64,000 nt of DNA from AC-37 sp036389835 (GCA_036389835.1 DASVWC010000041.1:1-64000); one strand, 5' to 3'; numbered from the stretch's first letter, positions 25,332-33,963 are shown. The notes: a model not told the origin generated them from the letters alone. Numbers and translations: made by a program.

Positions 25332-26957
25332 CTACGGGCTGACCCAGGAGAACCAGAACTCCGGATGGGCGCGTGTCTCGGCGATCGTGGGCAGCGCGAA
25401 GCCGGCGTCGTGGAAGACCGCGAGGTCCACCGCCTCGCCGGCGGCCAGGCGGTACTCAGTGTTCAGCGTCAGGCGCGTCACCGGGGCCGGCGGCACGAGG
25501 GTGCAGGCGATCGCCGGCCCGCCGTTCAACCTGATTCGCAGCTCGCGCATCGTCCCGGCGGTTCCGTCGAATCGGACGCTCCCGCCGATTCGGTAGAGGC
25601 CGGGCACCTTGCAGATCAACTGGTTGTTGCCGGTGACGTGCTGCTCGTCCTGGGTGCCCAGGTCGTAGCGTTCGGAGTCGAAGTTGAGCGTGGTGATCGT
25701 GTTGCTCGGGATCGAGATGCTCGTCGAGTTGAAGACCCGGGCCTGCGGGACGACGCTCACGTCGTTGCGGACGAAGTCCGACCGCGAGCGTGCGTCCGAG
25801 ATGCGTGGGCCGTTGCTCCACAGGTTCGACACCTGGAGGTCGGTCGGACTGGCCGTGCTCTCCACGCGGATCGCAGCCGTCTGCGCTCCCACGAGGTTGA
25901 CGTTGGAGAGCTGAAGCGCCCCACGCCCGAGCTTGATCGCGTAGGGAACCGTGCCGCCCGCGCAGTTGACGCCGAGGTTCGTGAACTGGTTGGCGTACCC
26001 AAGTCCGAACGGATGCGTCATCTGGATTGGCACTGCCGATCCGGTCGCGTTCACGAACACCTGCGAGAACTTGATGGCCTGGCAGTAGGCCAGGTCGATG
26101 TAGGGCGTGTTGCCCGGGTTTCCCTCGAACTTGACGCCGGTGAACTCGAGGGAGGTCGACGGCGAGGTGTCCGCCTGCGACCCGTCGATCTTCAGGTCCG
26201 TCCCGCCGTTGCCCTCGAACTGGAGTGACGTGTAGAGGCTGGTGTCGTTCCCGCCCTGGCCCCCGCTGCCCGTCAGGGAGTCGAGCAGCATCGCCGGGGT
26301 GCCCGTTCCGCTCCCGCAGGCGGCGATTTGCACGGTGTCCGCGCAGGAGTTGAAGACCTGCTTCATCAGGATCCCGTGGCCATTGCAGCTTGCGACGCGC
26401 ACGCGATGTAGGTAGACGTGCTGGGCGCGCTGGAGGTCGAGCCCGTTCGCGTTGATGCCGGGCTTGCCCTCGATGTCCATGTCTACGACCTCGACCCATG
26501 CCCGGACCGAGAAGCTGTCTCCGTGTGCCTTCACGATCGGGCTGGTGCTGTCGGAGTTGCGCTTCAGCCGGGTCGGGGCGTTCAGCCCGTTGCCGGGCGC
26601 CATTCCCTCGCCGAACAGGCGGATCGGCTTGCTGGCCGGGACGGTGAGGCCGCCGTTGATGATGTAGTTCCCGCGCGGGAAGAAGACGCCGCCGCCGCCC
26701 GCGGCAACCGCGGCGTTGATGGCGTCCTGGCACGCGGTGGTGTCGTCGGTCGAGCCGTTGCCCAGCGCGCCGTAATCCTTCACGTTGAAGGGCATGCGCG
26801 CACGAAGCACGTAGCGGTCGTCGACCGGCAGCTGGGCGCGGGCGGGATCGGCGGCGAGGAGCCCGGCGGCTGTCGCACCGGCCGCGCCGCCCGCCAGCAG
26901 GCGGCGCCTGGTCTGGGTGCTGTCGTGGGTTGCGGAAGTGGGTCGTGTCGAGTCCAT
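25332..26957 (-). CDS. Tat-exported pectate-lyase-fold (right-handed beta-helix) protein
   Basis: About 541 residues from the ATG at 26955-26957, preceded by AGGGGA. A twin-arginine signal is visible (TRRRLLAGGAAGATAAGLLA). The next segment, FNVKDYGALGNGSTDDTTA followed by AINAAVAAGGGGVFFPRGNY, is the hallmark of the pectate-lyase-3/GH28-related family (as in phage tailspikes and exported glycan-active proteins). Repeating beta-helix rungs fill the middle, and a C-terminal C1q/TNF-like jelly-roll region (YRIGGSVRFDGT, RIRLNGG, LAAGEAVDLAVFHD) ends the protein. Probably binds or cleaves an extracellular polysaccharide; catalytic residues cannot be assigned. Confidence 0.8.
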   Translation of the reverse strand: MDSTRPTSATHDSTQTRRRLLAGGAAGATAAGLLAADPARAQLPVDDRYVLRARMPFNVKDYGALGNGSTDDTTACQDAINAAVAAGGGGVFFPRGNYIINGGLTVPASKPIRLFGEGMAPGNGLNAPTRLKRNSDSTSPIVKAHGDSFSVRAWVEVVDMDIEGKPGINANGLDLQRAQHVYLHRVRVASCNGHGILMKQVFNSCADTVQIAACGSGTGTPAMLLDSLTGSGGQGGNDTSLYTSLQFEGNGGTDLKIDGSQADTSPSTSLEFTGVKFEGNPGNTPYIDLAYCQAIKFSQVFVNATGSAVPIQMTHPFGLGYANQFTNLGVNCAGGTVPYAIKLGRGALQLSNVNLVGAQTAAIRVESTASPTDLQVSNLWSNGPRISDARSRSDFVRNDVSVVPQARVFNSTSISIPSNTITTLNFDSERYDLGTQDEQHVTGNNQLICKVPGLYRIGGSVRFDGTAGTMRELRIRLNGGPAIACTLVPPAPVTRLTLNTEYRLAAGEAVDLAVFHDAGFALPTIAETRAHPEFWFSWVSP

Positions 26958-27108
26958 CGGGTCCCCTGGTCGAAAGTTGTCTCGCTCGGCTCCAGTGAAG
27001 CCCGGCCTCCATGAACGCGCACCACCCGACCGGGGGGAAAGTGTTTGGGCCGCGCACACGCTGCGGCAAGGCAAGCGAGCCCCCACGGCTCAGAATACGT
27101 GTCGGTCA

Positions 27109-27137
27109 GCCGATAGTCTGCCGAGCGACGTATCGGC
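27109..27137. promoter_or_regulatory. Inverted repeat, candidate MarR operator
   Basis: GCCGATA (27109-27115) and TATCGGC (27131-27137) form a perfect 7-base inverted repeat with 15 bases between, in the 244-base divergent gap between the beta-helix gene and the MarR gene. MarR proteins often bind such dyads and repress themselves and a divergent neighbour. Nothing else was recognised in this gap. Confidence 0.4.
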
Positions 27138-27201
27138 GAGCAGGGCAAGGCGCGTCCAGCGCATCCGCCGGCGGAGCAGCCCACCCAAGAGACCCACGGC
27201 C

Positions 27202-27636
27202 ATGAGCGAGCCTGTCACCTCCGCAATGCACATCGGGTTCATCCTGCGCGCCGCGACCCGCGACGCGCAGGCCGCGGCGCAGGCCGCCCTCGAGCCGACG
27301 GGCATCACGCTGCGCGAGTACGGCGCGCTGACCGTGCTGCGCGAGGGCGGACCGCTGTCGCAGCAGGAGCTCGCACAGCGGTTGGGCATCGACCGGACCT
27401 CGACGGTGTTCCTCATCGACCGCCTCGAGGAGCTGAAGCTCGTGAAGCGGCGGCGCAGTCCGGCCGACCGCCGCGCGTACGCGCTCGAGCTGACCCGTAC
27501 GGGCGCGCGCGTCCAGGGCCGCGCTCAGACCGCGATGGCCGAGCAGGAGAGCGCGTTCCTGTCGGGGTTGACGCAGCGGGAGCGCCAGCAGCTGGTCGAG
27601 CTGCTCACGCGCCTGGTCGAGACGCCGAACGACTGA
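27202..27636 (+). CDS. MarR family transcriptional regulator
   Basis: A 144-residue winged-helix repressor. The wHTH is seen as LSQQELAQRLGIDRTSTVFLIDRLEELKLVKR, with the wing RRRSPADRRAYALELT, and helices on both sides for dimerisation. The ATG at 27202 gives the usual family start; the frame is open upstream but without family similarity. It is divergent from the beta-helix gene and convergent with the accessory operon at 27657. Ligand unknown. Confidence 0.9.
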   Translation: MSEPVTSAMHIGFILRAATRDAQAAAQAALEPTGITLREYGALTVLREGGPLSQQELAQRLGIDRTSTVFLIDRLEELKLVKRRRSPADRRAYALELTRTGARVQGRAQTAMAEQESAFLSGLTQRERQQLVELLTRLVETPND

Positions 27637-27656
27637 GATCCGCGGCCAGCCGCGTC

Positions 27657-27941
27657 TCACGGCCGGTGCCAGCGCACCAGCAGCCCCTCGAGCGCCGCGA
27701 CCTCCGCAAGCCGCCCGCCGAGCCCGCGCAGCAGCCGCGGACGGGCGCCCACGGGCGGCTCGGCGCTCTGGCGTGCTTCGGCCGCCGGCTCGGGACCGAT
27801 CCGCTCGCCCGCCATCGCCAGCAACCAGAGGGTCGTGCCCGGCGTCACCTGCCGCGCGTCCCCGACGGCGCCCTCGTCACCGCCCGAGGACCCATCCGCG
27901 AGCCGCTCCGGCCCGGAGTCTGTCGTGCGCCTGTTGGTCAT
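27657..27941 (-). CDS. Small hypothetical protein at the end of the AfsA/ThiG operon
   Basis: A 94-residue product with a possible Shine-Dalgarno (GGGAGG) about 14 bases before its ATG, a poor spacing. It begins 26 bases after the SRPBCC gene and is the last gene of the minus-strand operon. Composition is Gly/Ala/Glu/Arg-rich with a short hydrophobic patch (TTLWLLAMAG); no domain recognised. Codon pattern is compatible with coding, but the case is not strong. Confidence 0.45.
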   Translation of the reverse strand: MTNRRTTDSGPERLADGSSGGDEGAVGDARQVTPGTTLWLLAMAGERIGPEPAAEARQSAEPPVGARPRLLRGLGGRLAEVAALEGLLVRWHRP

Positions 27942-27966
27942 GAACGACTGAACCTCCCTTCCGTGG

Positions 27967-28428
27967 TCACCGCGGCGCCGGCGCCGGACGCTCGAGCGCC
28001 GCGCGCTCGACCCCCCGGAGCATCTCGGCGCAGTTGTCGCGCAGCGCGCGCTGCGCGACCGGGTTCAGCATCTCCGCGAGCAGCGGGATGCCGATGTCGA
28101 AGGAGACGCGCAACCTCACGCTCGTGCGGGCGTCGCCCTCGGGGGACACCCTCCACTCGCCGTCCAGCGTCAGCATGTCGCCGGCGACCTGCTCGAAGGT
28201 CATGGTCAGGCGCTGGGGATCGATCGTCTCGACCTCCTCCCATTCGAGGATCGAGCCCTTCAGCAGCACCGACCACAGGCTCCGCCGCTTCCCGTCGCGA
28301 TCGTCGTCGAGGATCTCGACCGAGCGCACGTTCTCCATCGACGCGGGGTAGCGGTCGACGGCGACGATGGCGTCCCACAGGTCCGCCGCGGGAGCGTGGA
28401 TGTCCATGTCCAGTGCGACCTCAGGCAC
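27967..28428 (-). CDS. SRPBCC (START/Bet v1-like) family protein
   Basis: A 153-residue protein of the SRPBCC superfamily: an N-terminal strand with HAPAADLWDAIVAVDRYPASM, a beta-sheet region (VEILDDDRDGKRRSLWSVLL), and a long C-terminal helix (NPVAQRALRDNCAEMLRGVE). The GTG start lies inside the end of the upstream gene (8-base overlap). Such proteins bind hydrophobic ligands or act as cyclases/dehydratases on carrier-bound intermediates. Another SRPBCC protein occurs at 57658 next to an ACP, hinting at a shared type of lipid intermediate in both blocks. Confidence 0.8.
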   Translation of the reverse strand: MPEVALDMDIHAPAADLWDAIVAVDRYPASMENVRSVEILDDDRDGKRRSLWSVLLKGSILEWEEVETIDPQRLTMTFEQVAGDMLTLDGEWRVSPEGDARTSVRLRVSFDIGIPLLAEMLNPVAQRALRDNCAEMLRGVERAALERPAPAPR

Positions 28429-28939
28429 GGGCGTCCCCCTGCCGGCCCCGCGTCCATTCCTTGGGGAGGAAGCCCTCCTCGCCCATCGCGTCCATGAACG
28501 TCAGCCAGTCGCGCGCGAAGGCGAGGGCCGGGTAATAGCCCTCCGGGCTGAGCGGATCGGGGATCTCGCCGACGACCTCGCGTACGCGCTCGACGAGGCG
28601 CTCGGACCGGGCGACGAGGTCGGCGGGCGCCAGCTCGTAGCTCGAGCGCACGAGCTCCCAGCACTCGCTCCCGAGCTCGTGCCCGCTCAGGCGCTCGAGC
28701 GCCCACGCGGCGCGCATCCTCGGCGGCGGCAGCGGCCGCTCGTGGTTCAGCACCAGGTTGAGGACCACGGCGCAGTTCTGCCCCACCGTGCGGGCCGTAT
28801 GGCGGACGAGGCCCTCCTGCCCGGCGTTCAGCCCGCCGCGCATGTCCTCGAGCAGGGCGACGATCGGCAGGCCCATCCGCCACATCGCGTGCCCGTGGGT
28901 CCACGCGTACCGGCGCGCGTCGACGTCGATCGTCCTCAC
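28421..28939 (-). CDS. Helical protein of unknown function, partner of the nucleotidyltransferase
   Basis: About 172 residues from a GTG overlapping the stop of the nucleotidyltransferase gene. The sequence is mostly helical, with conserved-looking stretches YAWTHGHAMWRMGLPIVALL, NLVLNHERPLPPPRM and SSYELAPADLVARSERLVE. An all-helical protein directly after a nucleotidyltransferase recalls the MNT-HEPN type of pair, but the HEPN RxxxxH motif was not found. I do not recognise the family. It could also be an accessory subunit of the biosynthetic operon. Confidence 0.65.
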   Translation of the reverse strand: MRTIDVDARRYAWTHGHAMWRMGLPIVALLEDMRGGLNAGQEGLVRHTARTVGQNCAVVLNLVLNHERPLPPPRMRAAWALERLSGHELGSECWELVRSSYELAPADLVARSERLVERVREVVGEIPDPLSPEGYYPALAFARDWLTFMDAMGEEGFLPKEWTRGRQGDARA

Positions 28940-30033
28940 GACCGCTCTCCCACGTGCGCCAGCTCGGCCGCGGTGACCCCCCGCGACCAGACCATCGCCA
29001 CGACGCCGCGCTCGTAGAGTTCCACGGCGAGGCTCGCCTCGGCGGGGTCGCATTCCGCGGCGGGCCACGGGCCCCGCTCGCCGTAGCGATCGACGAGGCG
29101 CTCCCAGGCGGCGGCCTCCGCCTCCTCGAGCCGCCACAGCATGCCGGGCTCGGTCGCCACGAGAACCCGCTCGCCGCCGAGCGAGAACGAGCGCAGCTCC
29201 GCGGGCGACCACGCGAACAGCGGCACGAGGCGCTCCAGCGCCAGCTCCACGCCGGTCATGCGCTCGGCCAGCTCCGCGGCGCCGCGGACGAAGCCGCCGA
29301 CGTCGCTTCCTGGCTCGGGTAGGACGGCGTAGGGCCGGTACAGGTCGTGACACTCGCTCTCGTGCTCCTGCAACCGGACCTGGAGCCACTTGTCGCCGCT
29401 CCAGGGGTGGCCGCGATCCGCGAGGACGGCCTGCATGGCCTCCTCGACCGCCAGCCGCGCGTTTACCCCCGCCGCCCGATCGCGGCCCGCGGGGTGGGCG
29501 AGCATGGCGACGCACGCGGACTCGCGCATCCGCTCCGCGTACTCGCGCACGACGAGGTCACGCGCGATGTCGCGGTAGTCGCGCGTGGACGGCACCAGCT
29601 CCGGCCCGTCCCAATGCAGGCCGAAAGCGACGCGGTGGAGCAGCTTGAGCTCCTGCTCCTCGTCGACGCTGCCGAAGGCTCCCTGGAGCGGGCGCTCGCT
29701 TTCCAGCGCGCTCTCGGCGCGCTCGAAGAGGGCGTCGACGTCGCGCTGGCTCCGGAGCCAGACGTCGACGCGAAGCGACTTCACCCAGTGCTCGAGCGGG
29801 ACCTGGGAGGCCGGCGTCTCCCGGCCCGCGACGACGACGTCCAGGTCGCTGAGCCGGTTGCCGAGGCCGATGGCGAGCGAACCCCCGACGATCACCGAGT
29901 CGCCGTCGTCGCGGAGGTACGCGACGACGTCGAGCACCTCAGCCATGGTCACCTCGTGGTACTCGCCGATCCTGCGCTCGAGCACCGCGGGCCCGGAGGC
30001 CGCCGTGCGCATCGACCCGCCGCGCGTCGTCAT
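28936..30033 (-). CDS. Nucleotidyltransferase-fold protein
   Basis: A 365-residue protein whose N-terminal third is a polymerase-beta-like nucleotidyltransferase: GGSLAIGLGNRLSDLDVVV (residues about 50-68, Asp63 and Asp65) with a third acidic residue in LRVDVWL (Asp90). All three catalytic Asp positions are therefore present. The remainder is helical (NARLAVEEAMQAVLADRGHP and LYRPYAVLPEP), as in antibiotic nucleotidyltransferases, and ends with a strand-rich segment. ATGA overlap with thiG. In this context it may adenylylate a small molecule or a biosynthetic intermediate. Confidence 0.75.
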   Translation of the reverse strand: MTTRGGSMRTAASGPAVLERRIGEYHEVTMAEVLDVVAYLRDDGDSVIVGGSLAIGLGNRLSDLDVVVAGRETPASQVPLEHWVKSLRVDVWLRSQRDVDALFERAESALESERPLQGAFGSVDEEQELKLLHRVAFGLHWDGPELVPSTRDYRDIARDLVVREYAERMRESACVAMLAHPAGRDRAAGVNARLAVEEAMQAVLADRGHPWSGDKWLQVRLQEHESECHDLYRPYAVLPEPGSDVGGFVRGAAELAERMTGVELALERLVPLFAWSPAELRSFSLGGERVLVATEPGMLWRLEEAEAAAWERLVDRYGERGPWPAAECDPAEASLAVELYERGVVAMVWSRGVTAAELAHVGERS

Positions 30034-30800
30034 GCCGCCTCCCCGGCCCGCGCCAGATAGCCCGCCTGGACGGCGCGGTGCAGCGCCGTGGCCATCCCGA
30101 CCGGGTCCCGCGCCCGGGAGATCCCGTTCGCGGTCATGACGGCGTCGCACCCGAGCTCGATCGCGAGCGTGGCGTCGGACGCCGTGCCGATGCCGGCGTC
30201 CAGGACGACGGGGACGCCCGCGTTCTCGCACAGCAGCGACAGGTTGCCCGGGTTGTTGAGGCCCATCCCGCTGCCGATCGGCGAGCCGCCGGGACAGATC
30301 GCCGCGCATCCGGCGTCCTCGAGCCGGCGGGCCAGGACCGGATCGTCGGTCGCGTACGGCAGGACGACGAACCCCTCGCCGGCGAGCGTCGTCGCGGCGT
30401 CGAGCAGCTCGCGCGGGTCCGGCAGGAGGGTCCGCCGGTCGCCGGCGATCTCGAGCTTGATCCAGTTCGTCTCGAACGCCTCGCGCGCGAGCCGGGCGGT
30501 GACGACCGCGTCGCGCGCGGTGTGGCAGCCGGCCGTGTTCGGGAGGACGCTGACGCCCGCGGCGTCGAGCACCTCGAGCACCGGCTGGCGCGGCGCCGAC
30601 CCGACCCGACGCAGCGCCACGGTGCAGATCTCGACCGGCCCGGCGCGCAGACACCGGGCCAGCGTGTCGAGGCTGCGAAAGCCGCCGGTCCCGAGCATCA
30701 GCCGCGACGCGAGCACGCGGTCGGCGATCTGGAAGCGCCCCGTGTCCGCGCTCGGCGCCACGGCGCCGGCCTGGTCCGGGGCACGCGGAGCCCGGCTCAC
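30030..30800 (-). CDS. Thiazole synthase ThiG homologue
   Basis: A TIM-barrel ThiG of about 256 residues. ThiG builds the thiazole phosphate of thiamine from deoxyxylulose phosphate, dehydroglycine and a ThiS thiocarboxylate. The Schiff-base lysine is in NWIKLEIAGD (about Lys115), with NTAGCHTARDAV, SPIGSGMGLNNPGN and VVLDAGIGTASDA as in the family, so it should be active. The GTG start overlaps the afsA-like gene. No ThiS, ThiF or other thiamine gene is near, and the operon is not a thiamine operon. ThiG homologues are known to act in natural-product sulfur chemistry (BexX in BE-7585A 2-thiosugar synthesis), a better model here. Confidence 0.85.
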   Translation of the reverse strand: MSRAPRAPDQAGAVAPSADTGRFQIADRVLASRLMLGTGGFRSLDTLARCLRAGPVEICTVALRRVGSAPRQPVLEVLDAAGVSVLPNTAGCHTARDAVVTARLAREAFETNWIKLEIAGDRRTLLPDPRELLDAATTLAGEGFVVLPYATDDPVLARRLEDAGCAAICPGGSPIGSGMGLNNPGNLSLLCENAGVPVVLDAGIGTASDATLAIELGCDAVMTANGISRARDPVGMATALHRAVQAGYLARAGEAA

Positions 30801-31798
30801 GCGTCCGGACCGGTCGAGACCGTCAGAGTCGCCCTGCACAGCGGATCGCCCTGCTGGGTCAGCTCGGCGTCGACGCGCCGCGTATCGCACGCGCCGTCCA
30901 CAGGCTGGACGGTCGCGCTGCAGAGCGTCGGCAGGTCGAGCTCACCCACGGCGGTGAACGCGAGATCGATCGCGCTGACGGCTACGTCGCGACTGACGGG
31001 CAGCCCTCCTCCCGCACAGCACAGCGCGAGTTGCCGGCACGCCTCGGCCTCGAGCATCCCGGAGAGGTGATCGACGTAGTGGTCGAATAGCCCCGGGTGG
31101 AGGATGTCCGCGATCAGCGTTGCGCGCGCGCCGCCGTCCCGCAGCTGCAGATCCGAGACCACGACGTTCTCGCGGCACTCCCGCCCGACGCTCGCAGGCG
31201 GGACGTTCGACAAGCCGGGGCGGGCGTAGGCGATCTGGGGCGGCAGCCCGCGCTGCCTCCGGTTGCCGGCTCGGACCTCTGCCCACCGCTCCTTCGGCAT
31301 CCACGACATGGAGGCCGTCGCGGTCGCCACCGGAAGGTCGCGCGGCGTACGCAGCGTGAAGCGCCAGAGCGACCCGACGAGCCGGTCGCCGTCCTTGAAG
31401 CGCTTCAGCACGTCGCACCGGACGGTCACGCGCAGCGGCTCCTCCCGGCGCTGGAAGACCGCCGCCGGGTCCAGCTCCACGCCGAGCGACCGGAGGATGA
31501 ACTGCTGCCCGATCTGCACGCCGAGCTGGCGGTGTGACATGACGAAGCAGGCCTGCCGGCACAGCTCGAGGATCGGCATGACGTCGAACCGGGCCGGGAA
31601 GCTCCCTCCGTCGCTGTAGTAGTAGTGGCTGCGCGGTAGCTCGCCCGCGAGCAGCATGCTGTCCTCCGACAGCCGGGCGCTGTCGGTCACGAAGACCTCC
31701 GCAACGGAGAGCTTGTGCACGACCTCCCGCGGGATCGAGCTCTCGGAGCTGAGGGCCAGCTCGGGCGCGCGATCGGATATGACGGTCTCCGTCGTCAC
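30797..31798 (-). CDS. AfsA-type gamma-butyrolactone (A-factor) synthase homologue
   Basis: A 333-residue protein with two AfsA hot-dog domains. The opening VVHKLSVAEVFVTDSARL is the AfsA signature (HR...AEVFLTD), followed by HYYYSDGGSFPARFDVMPILELCRQACF. A second copy of the fold begins near residue 200 (VVVSDLQLRDGGARATL, DHYVDHLSGMLEAEACRQLA). In Streptomyces AfsA/ScbA condense a beta-ketoacyl-ACP with dihydroxyacetone phosphate to start butyrolactone signal synthesis. GTGA overlaps join it to the NDK-like gene and thiG. It may make a signal or a butenolide building block of the product. Confidence 0.85.
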   Translation of the reverse strand: MTTETVISDRAPELALSSESSIPREVVHKLSVAEVFVTDSARLSEDSMLLAGELPRSHYYYSDGGSFPARFDVMPILELCRQACFVMSHRQLGVQIGQQFILRSLGVELDPAAVFQRREEPLRVTVRCDVLKRFKDGDRLVGSLWRFTLRTPRDLPVATATASMSWMPKERWAEVRAGNRRQRGLPPQIAYARPGLSNVPPASVGRECRENVVVSDLQLRDGGARATLIADILHPGLFDHYVDHLSGMLEAEACRQLALCCAGGGLPVSRDVAVSAIDLAFTAVGELDLPTLCSATVQPVDGACDTRRVDAELTQQGDPLCRATLTVSTGPDA

Positions 31799-32844
31799 GA
31801 GTACTGCCGGTCGGCCGCCAGCCAGTCGGCGGCCACGACTCCTGCGAGGACCGGCTCCCGCCCCTCCTCCTTGGCGTTCATCAGGTGGGTGCCCAGCGCG
31901 ATCTGGTCCCAGCGCTCCAGGGGCACGTGCGCGCGATCGGCGAGCGCGCGCAGCCCGCGCCAGTCGCGTTCGGCTCCACTCCGCGCGCGCTCGACGGTCG
32001 CGAGGAGCTCGTCGCGCTCGCGCGACGGCGGTCGCGCTCGGGCGCGGGCGACCAAGCGCTCGAGCGCGCCGGCGAGGCTCAGGTCCTGGGGCGCGACCTG
32101 GCGGTGGAGCTCGTCCACCTGACGGCGCGCGTCCTCCGCCGCGTCGCGCCCGTCCCGCGCCGCCTCGTAGATGCGCCGCCGCGCAGCCGGCTCGAAGAGC
32201 ACGCCGATCTCGCGGACCATGTCCGCCGGCTCGTCGGTCGTGTGCACGAAGTTCAGGAGGTAGTTCTCGTTGCCGAGCGAGTGACGCAGGTGCCTGGGCG
32301 CGCGCGCTTCGGGATCGGCCGGGCCCTTCATCTCGTTCAGGATCAGCGTGAACGGCACGTCACCGCGGGGTTGGCCGGCGCGGGGACGCAGGAGCAGCAC
32401 GAGCGACTCGACCGAGGGCATGAGCAGATCCGCCAGGTCGCGCCTGTCCCTCGTCGCGAGGTTCCACTGGTACTGCCACAGCGCTCGGATCGTCCGCCGG
32501 GTGAGGCGGCAGCGCTCGGCGGCGACGATCGCGACGTCGCGCTCGGCGAGCCAGCGGAGCGTGGCGTCCAGGCGGCGACCCGCGACCGCGTCCGGCTTGA
32601 CGAGCAGGAGCCCGTGGACCCGGAGGAAGTCGTCGAGGCCGGGCCCGATGCGGTCGCAGGCGTCCTCCCAGGCGTCTCGGAAGTAGCTGTCGACGGCGAA
32701 CAGCGCGCGCTTCGCCGGGAGGCAGGAGAGCGACGCGGGGATGGCCGCGGCATGGACTGCCCCGATCGACGCTCGCGGGGACTGATCGTCCTCGCCATGC
32801 GACCGAAGGTCCGTTCGCTCTCGGATGACTGGTGCCGTGCTCAT
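31795..32844 (-). CDS. Protein with a nucleoside-diphosphate-kinase-like domain
   Basis: A 349-residue protein from an ATG preceded by GAGGGG. The middle resembles NDK: LLLVKPDAVAGRR (about 80-91), the helix TLRWLAERDVAIVAAERCRLT, and NFVHTTDEPADMVREIGVLF carrying the expected phospho-accepting histidine (about His201), with an irregular spacer of 100 residues between. A 75-residue N-terminal and a 130-residue helical C-terminal extension are unlike normal NDK. First gene of the AfsA/ThiG operon. It may handle a phosphorylated intermediate or a nucleotide; a true NDK would be about 140 residues. Confidence 0.75.
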   Translation of the reverse strand: MSTAPVIRERTDLRSHGEDDQSPRASIGAVHAAAIPASLSCLPAKRALFAVDSYFRDAWEDACDRIGPGLDDFLRVHGLLLVKPDAVAGRRLDATLRWLAERDVAIVAAERCRLTRRTIRALWQYQWNLATRDRRDLADLLMPSVESLVLLLRPRAGQPRGDVPFTLILNEMKGPADPEARAPRHLRHSLGNENYLLNFVHTTDEPADMVREIGVLFEPAARRRIYEAARDGRDAAEDARRQVDELHRQVAPQDLSLAGALERLVARARARPPSRERDELLATVERARSGAERDWRGLRALADRAHVPLERWDQIALGTHLMNAKEEGREPVLAGVVAADWLAADRQYS

Positions 32845-32999
32845 CTCACCCCTCGCCGGCCGCCTCATGGAGCATCCCTCGCGCGGCCGCCCTTGCACGC
32901 CGACCGGTCCGGATCAGCGGCGCGCGGGCGACACCGGCTCGGGCCAGTCGAGCGCTGCCGGCGCTGCCGACAGCTCCAAACTATTTGTATCCCTCTCTG

Positions 33000-33012
33000 T
33001 CAGTCTTACTGA
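33000..33012. promoter_or_regulatory. Operator-like site upstream of the NDK/AfsA/ThiG operon
   Basis: TCAGTCTTACTGA is a perfect 5-3-5 inverted repeat in an AT-rich patch (about 32975-33090) of an otherwise GC-rich region. It lies about 155 bases before the NDK-like ATG, near possible promoter boxes on the minus strand (TACAAT at 33030-33035). It shares TACTGATCGT with the site in front of the ACP gene and TACTGAT with two more sites. Confidence 0.5.
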
Positions 33013-33133
33013 TCGTTTGGTTGCTGCGCATTGTACATCACGCTTCACCGAGATTCATCCGAAAAGGAACGACTTAGCAAATTGTGTCGCTCGACCACCT
33101 GGGCGGTGACGGGGGGCCGCCCGCAGGGGGGTA

Positions 33134-33817
33134 TCACGCGGTCGACCGCCCCCCGGCTCCCGCCCACCCGTTCCAGCGCACGACCTGCTCCACGGGCCTG
33201 CGCGCGGCTGGACGGAACCGCGTGCCGCGCGCGTACGCGACCGGCACGAGGCCGGCCTGCGTCGCGTCAGCGGGGATGTGGAGCAGCGCGGCGACCTCGT
33301 TCGCGTACCTCAGGTGCAGCGTGGTGAACGTCGTGCCGAGGCCGAAGAGGCGAGCGGCGAGCATGAAGCTCCAGGTCGCCGGGAGGATCGAGCCCCAGAG
33401 CGACGCCTGCGCCGCCAGGGTCGTGGGCGGCGACGGCGCCAGCACGCACGGGATCACCAGCGCCGGAACGGATGCGAGGCGCTCGGCCAGGTCGTCGACG
33501 GAGCGCTCGAGCCGCGGGTTGCCGCCGCCCCCGGGCGGCGATCCAGCCGCGGCCTCCTCCCTCCGCTCCCGGTGGGCGCGGCGGTAGTGGCCGGCTATCT
33601 CGGCGCGCAGGCCGGGCTCGTCGACGACGACGAAGCGCCAGTGCTGGCGGTCGCCGCCGCTCGGCGCCTGGGTCGCGACGCGGATGCACTCGAGCACGAC
33701 CGACCGCGGAACGGGGCGCGTGAGGTCGAGGCGGCGCCGAACCGACCGCGTCGTCGTCAGCAGCTCGAGCGCGGACATGTCGATCAGCGGGCTGGAGTCG
33801 ATCAGGCGTGCGTCCAC
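33134..33817 (-). CDS. Nitroreductase family protein
   Basis: A FMN-dependent nitroreductase-fold protein of 227 residues. ELLTTTRSVRRRLDLTRPVP at the start contains the FMN-binding arginines, APSGGDRQHWRFVVVDEP is the second FMN loop, and ATWSFMLAARLFGLGTTFTTLHL the dimer-interface helix. The GTG at 33815-33817 has GGGAG seven bases upstream; ATG at 33776-33778 is an alternative. It is divergent from the ACP operon and transcribed toward the AfsA operon. Its likely role is reduction of a cluster intermediate, or flavin reduction for a partner monooxygenase. Confidence 0.85.
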   Translation of the reverse strand: MDARLIDSSPLIDMSALELLTTTRSVRRRLDLTRPVPRSVVLECIRVATQAPSGGDRQHWRFVVVDEPGLRAEIAGHYRRAHRERREEAAAGSPPGGGGNPRLERSVDDLAERLASVPALVIPCVLAPSPPTTLAAQASLWGSILPATWSFMLAARLFGLGTTFTTLHLRYANEVAALLHIPADATQAGLVPVAYARGTRFRPAARRPVEQVVRWNGWAGAGGRSTA

Positions 33818-33859
33818 AGCAGGCTCCCGGGCCCCCGCGTGAGAGGGCCTGGAGAATAG

Positions 33860-33872
33860 TCAGATCTACTGA
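33860..33872. promoter_or_regulatory. Operator-like site upstream of the nitroreductase gene
   Basis: TCAGATCTACTGA, followed by TTA, lies 43 bases before the nitroreductase start. It matches the site at 33000 in 10 of 13 positions, and CTACTGATTA is repeated exactly at 41051-41060. Confidence 0.5.
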
Positions 33873-33963
33873 TTATCGCGGCACTGCGCAAGTGTCCCGA
33901 CCTGGGCGGCCTGCGTCATCAGCTGCTGCCCGGCCTCCGTGGCAGCAGCGAGGGGAAATCTAG

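Noticed and set aside
30801..32900. TPP riboswitch upstream of the thiG homologue
   Set aside because: thiG is internal to an overlapping operon, and no THI-box-like sequence was seen before the first gene.
32845..33133. Short plus-strand frames (32832-33077, 32825-33109) in the AT-rich gap
   Set aside because: No start signals and random-looking translations; the region is better explained as promoters with an operator.
33134..33817. Nitroreductase as the flavin reductase partner (VlmR type) of the VlmH-like protein
   Set aside because: VlmR is a different short-chain flavin reductase family; the link cannot be supported from the sequence, so only a general role is given.
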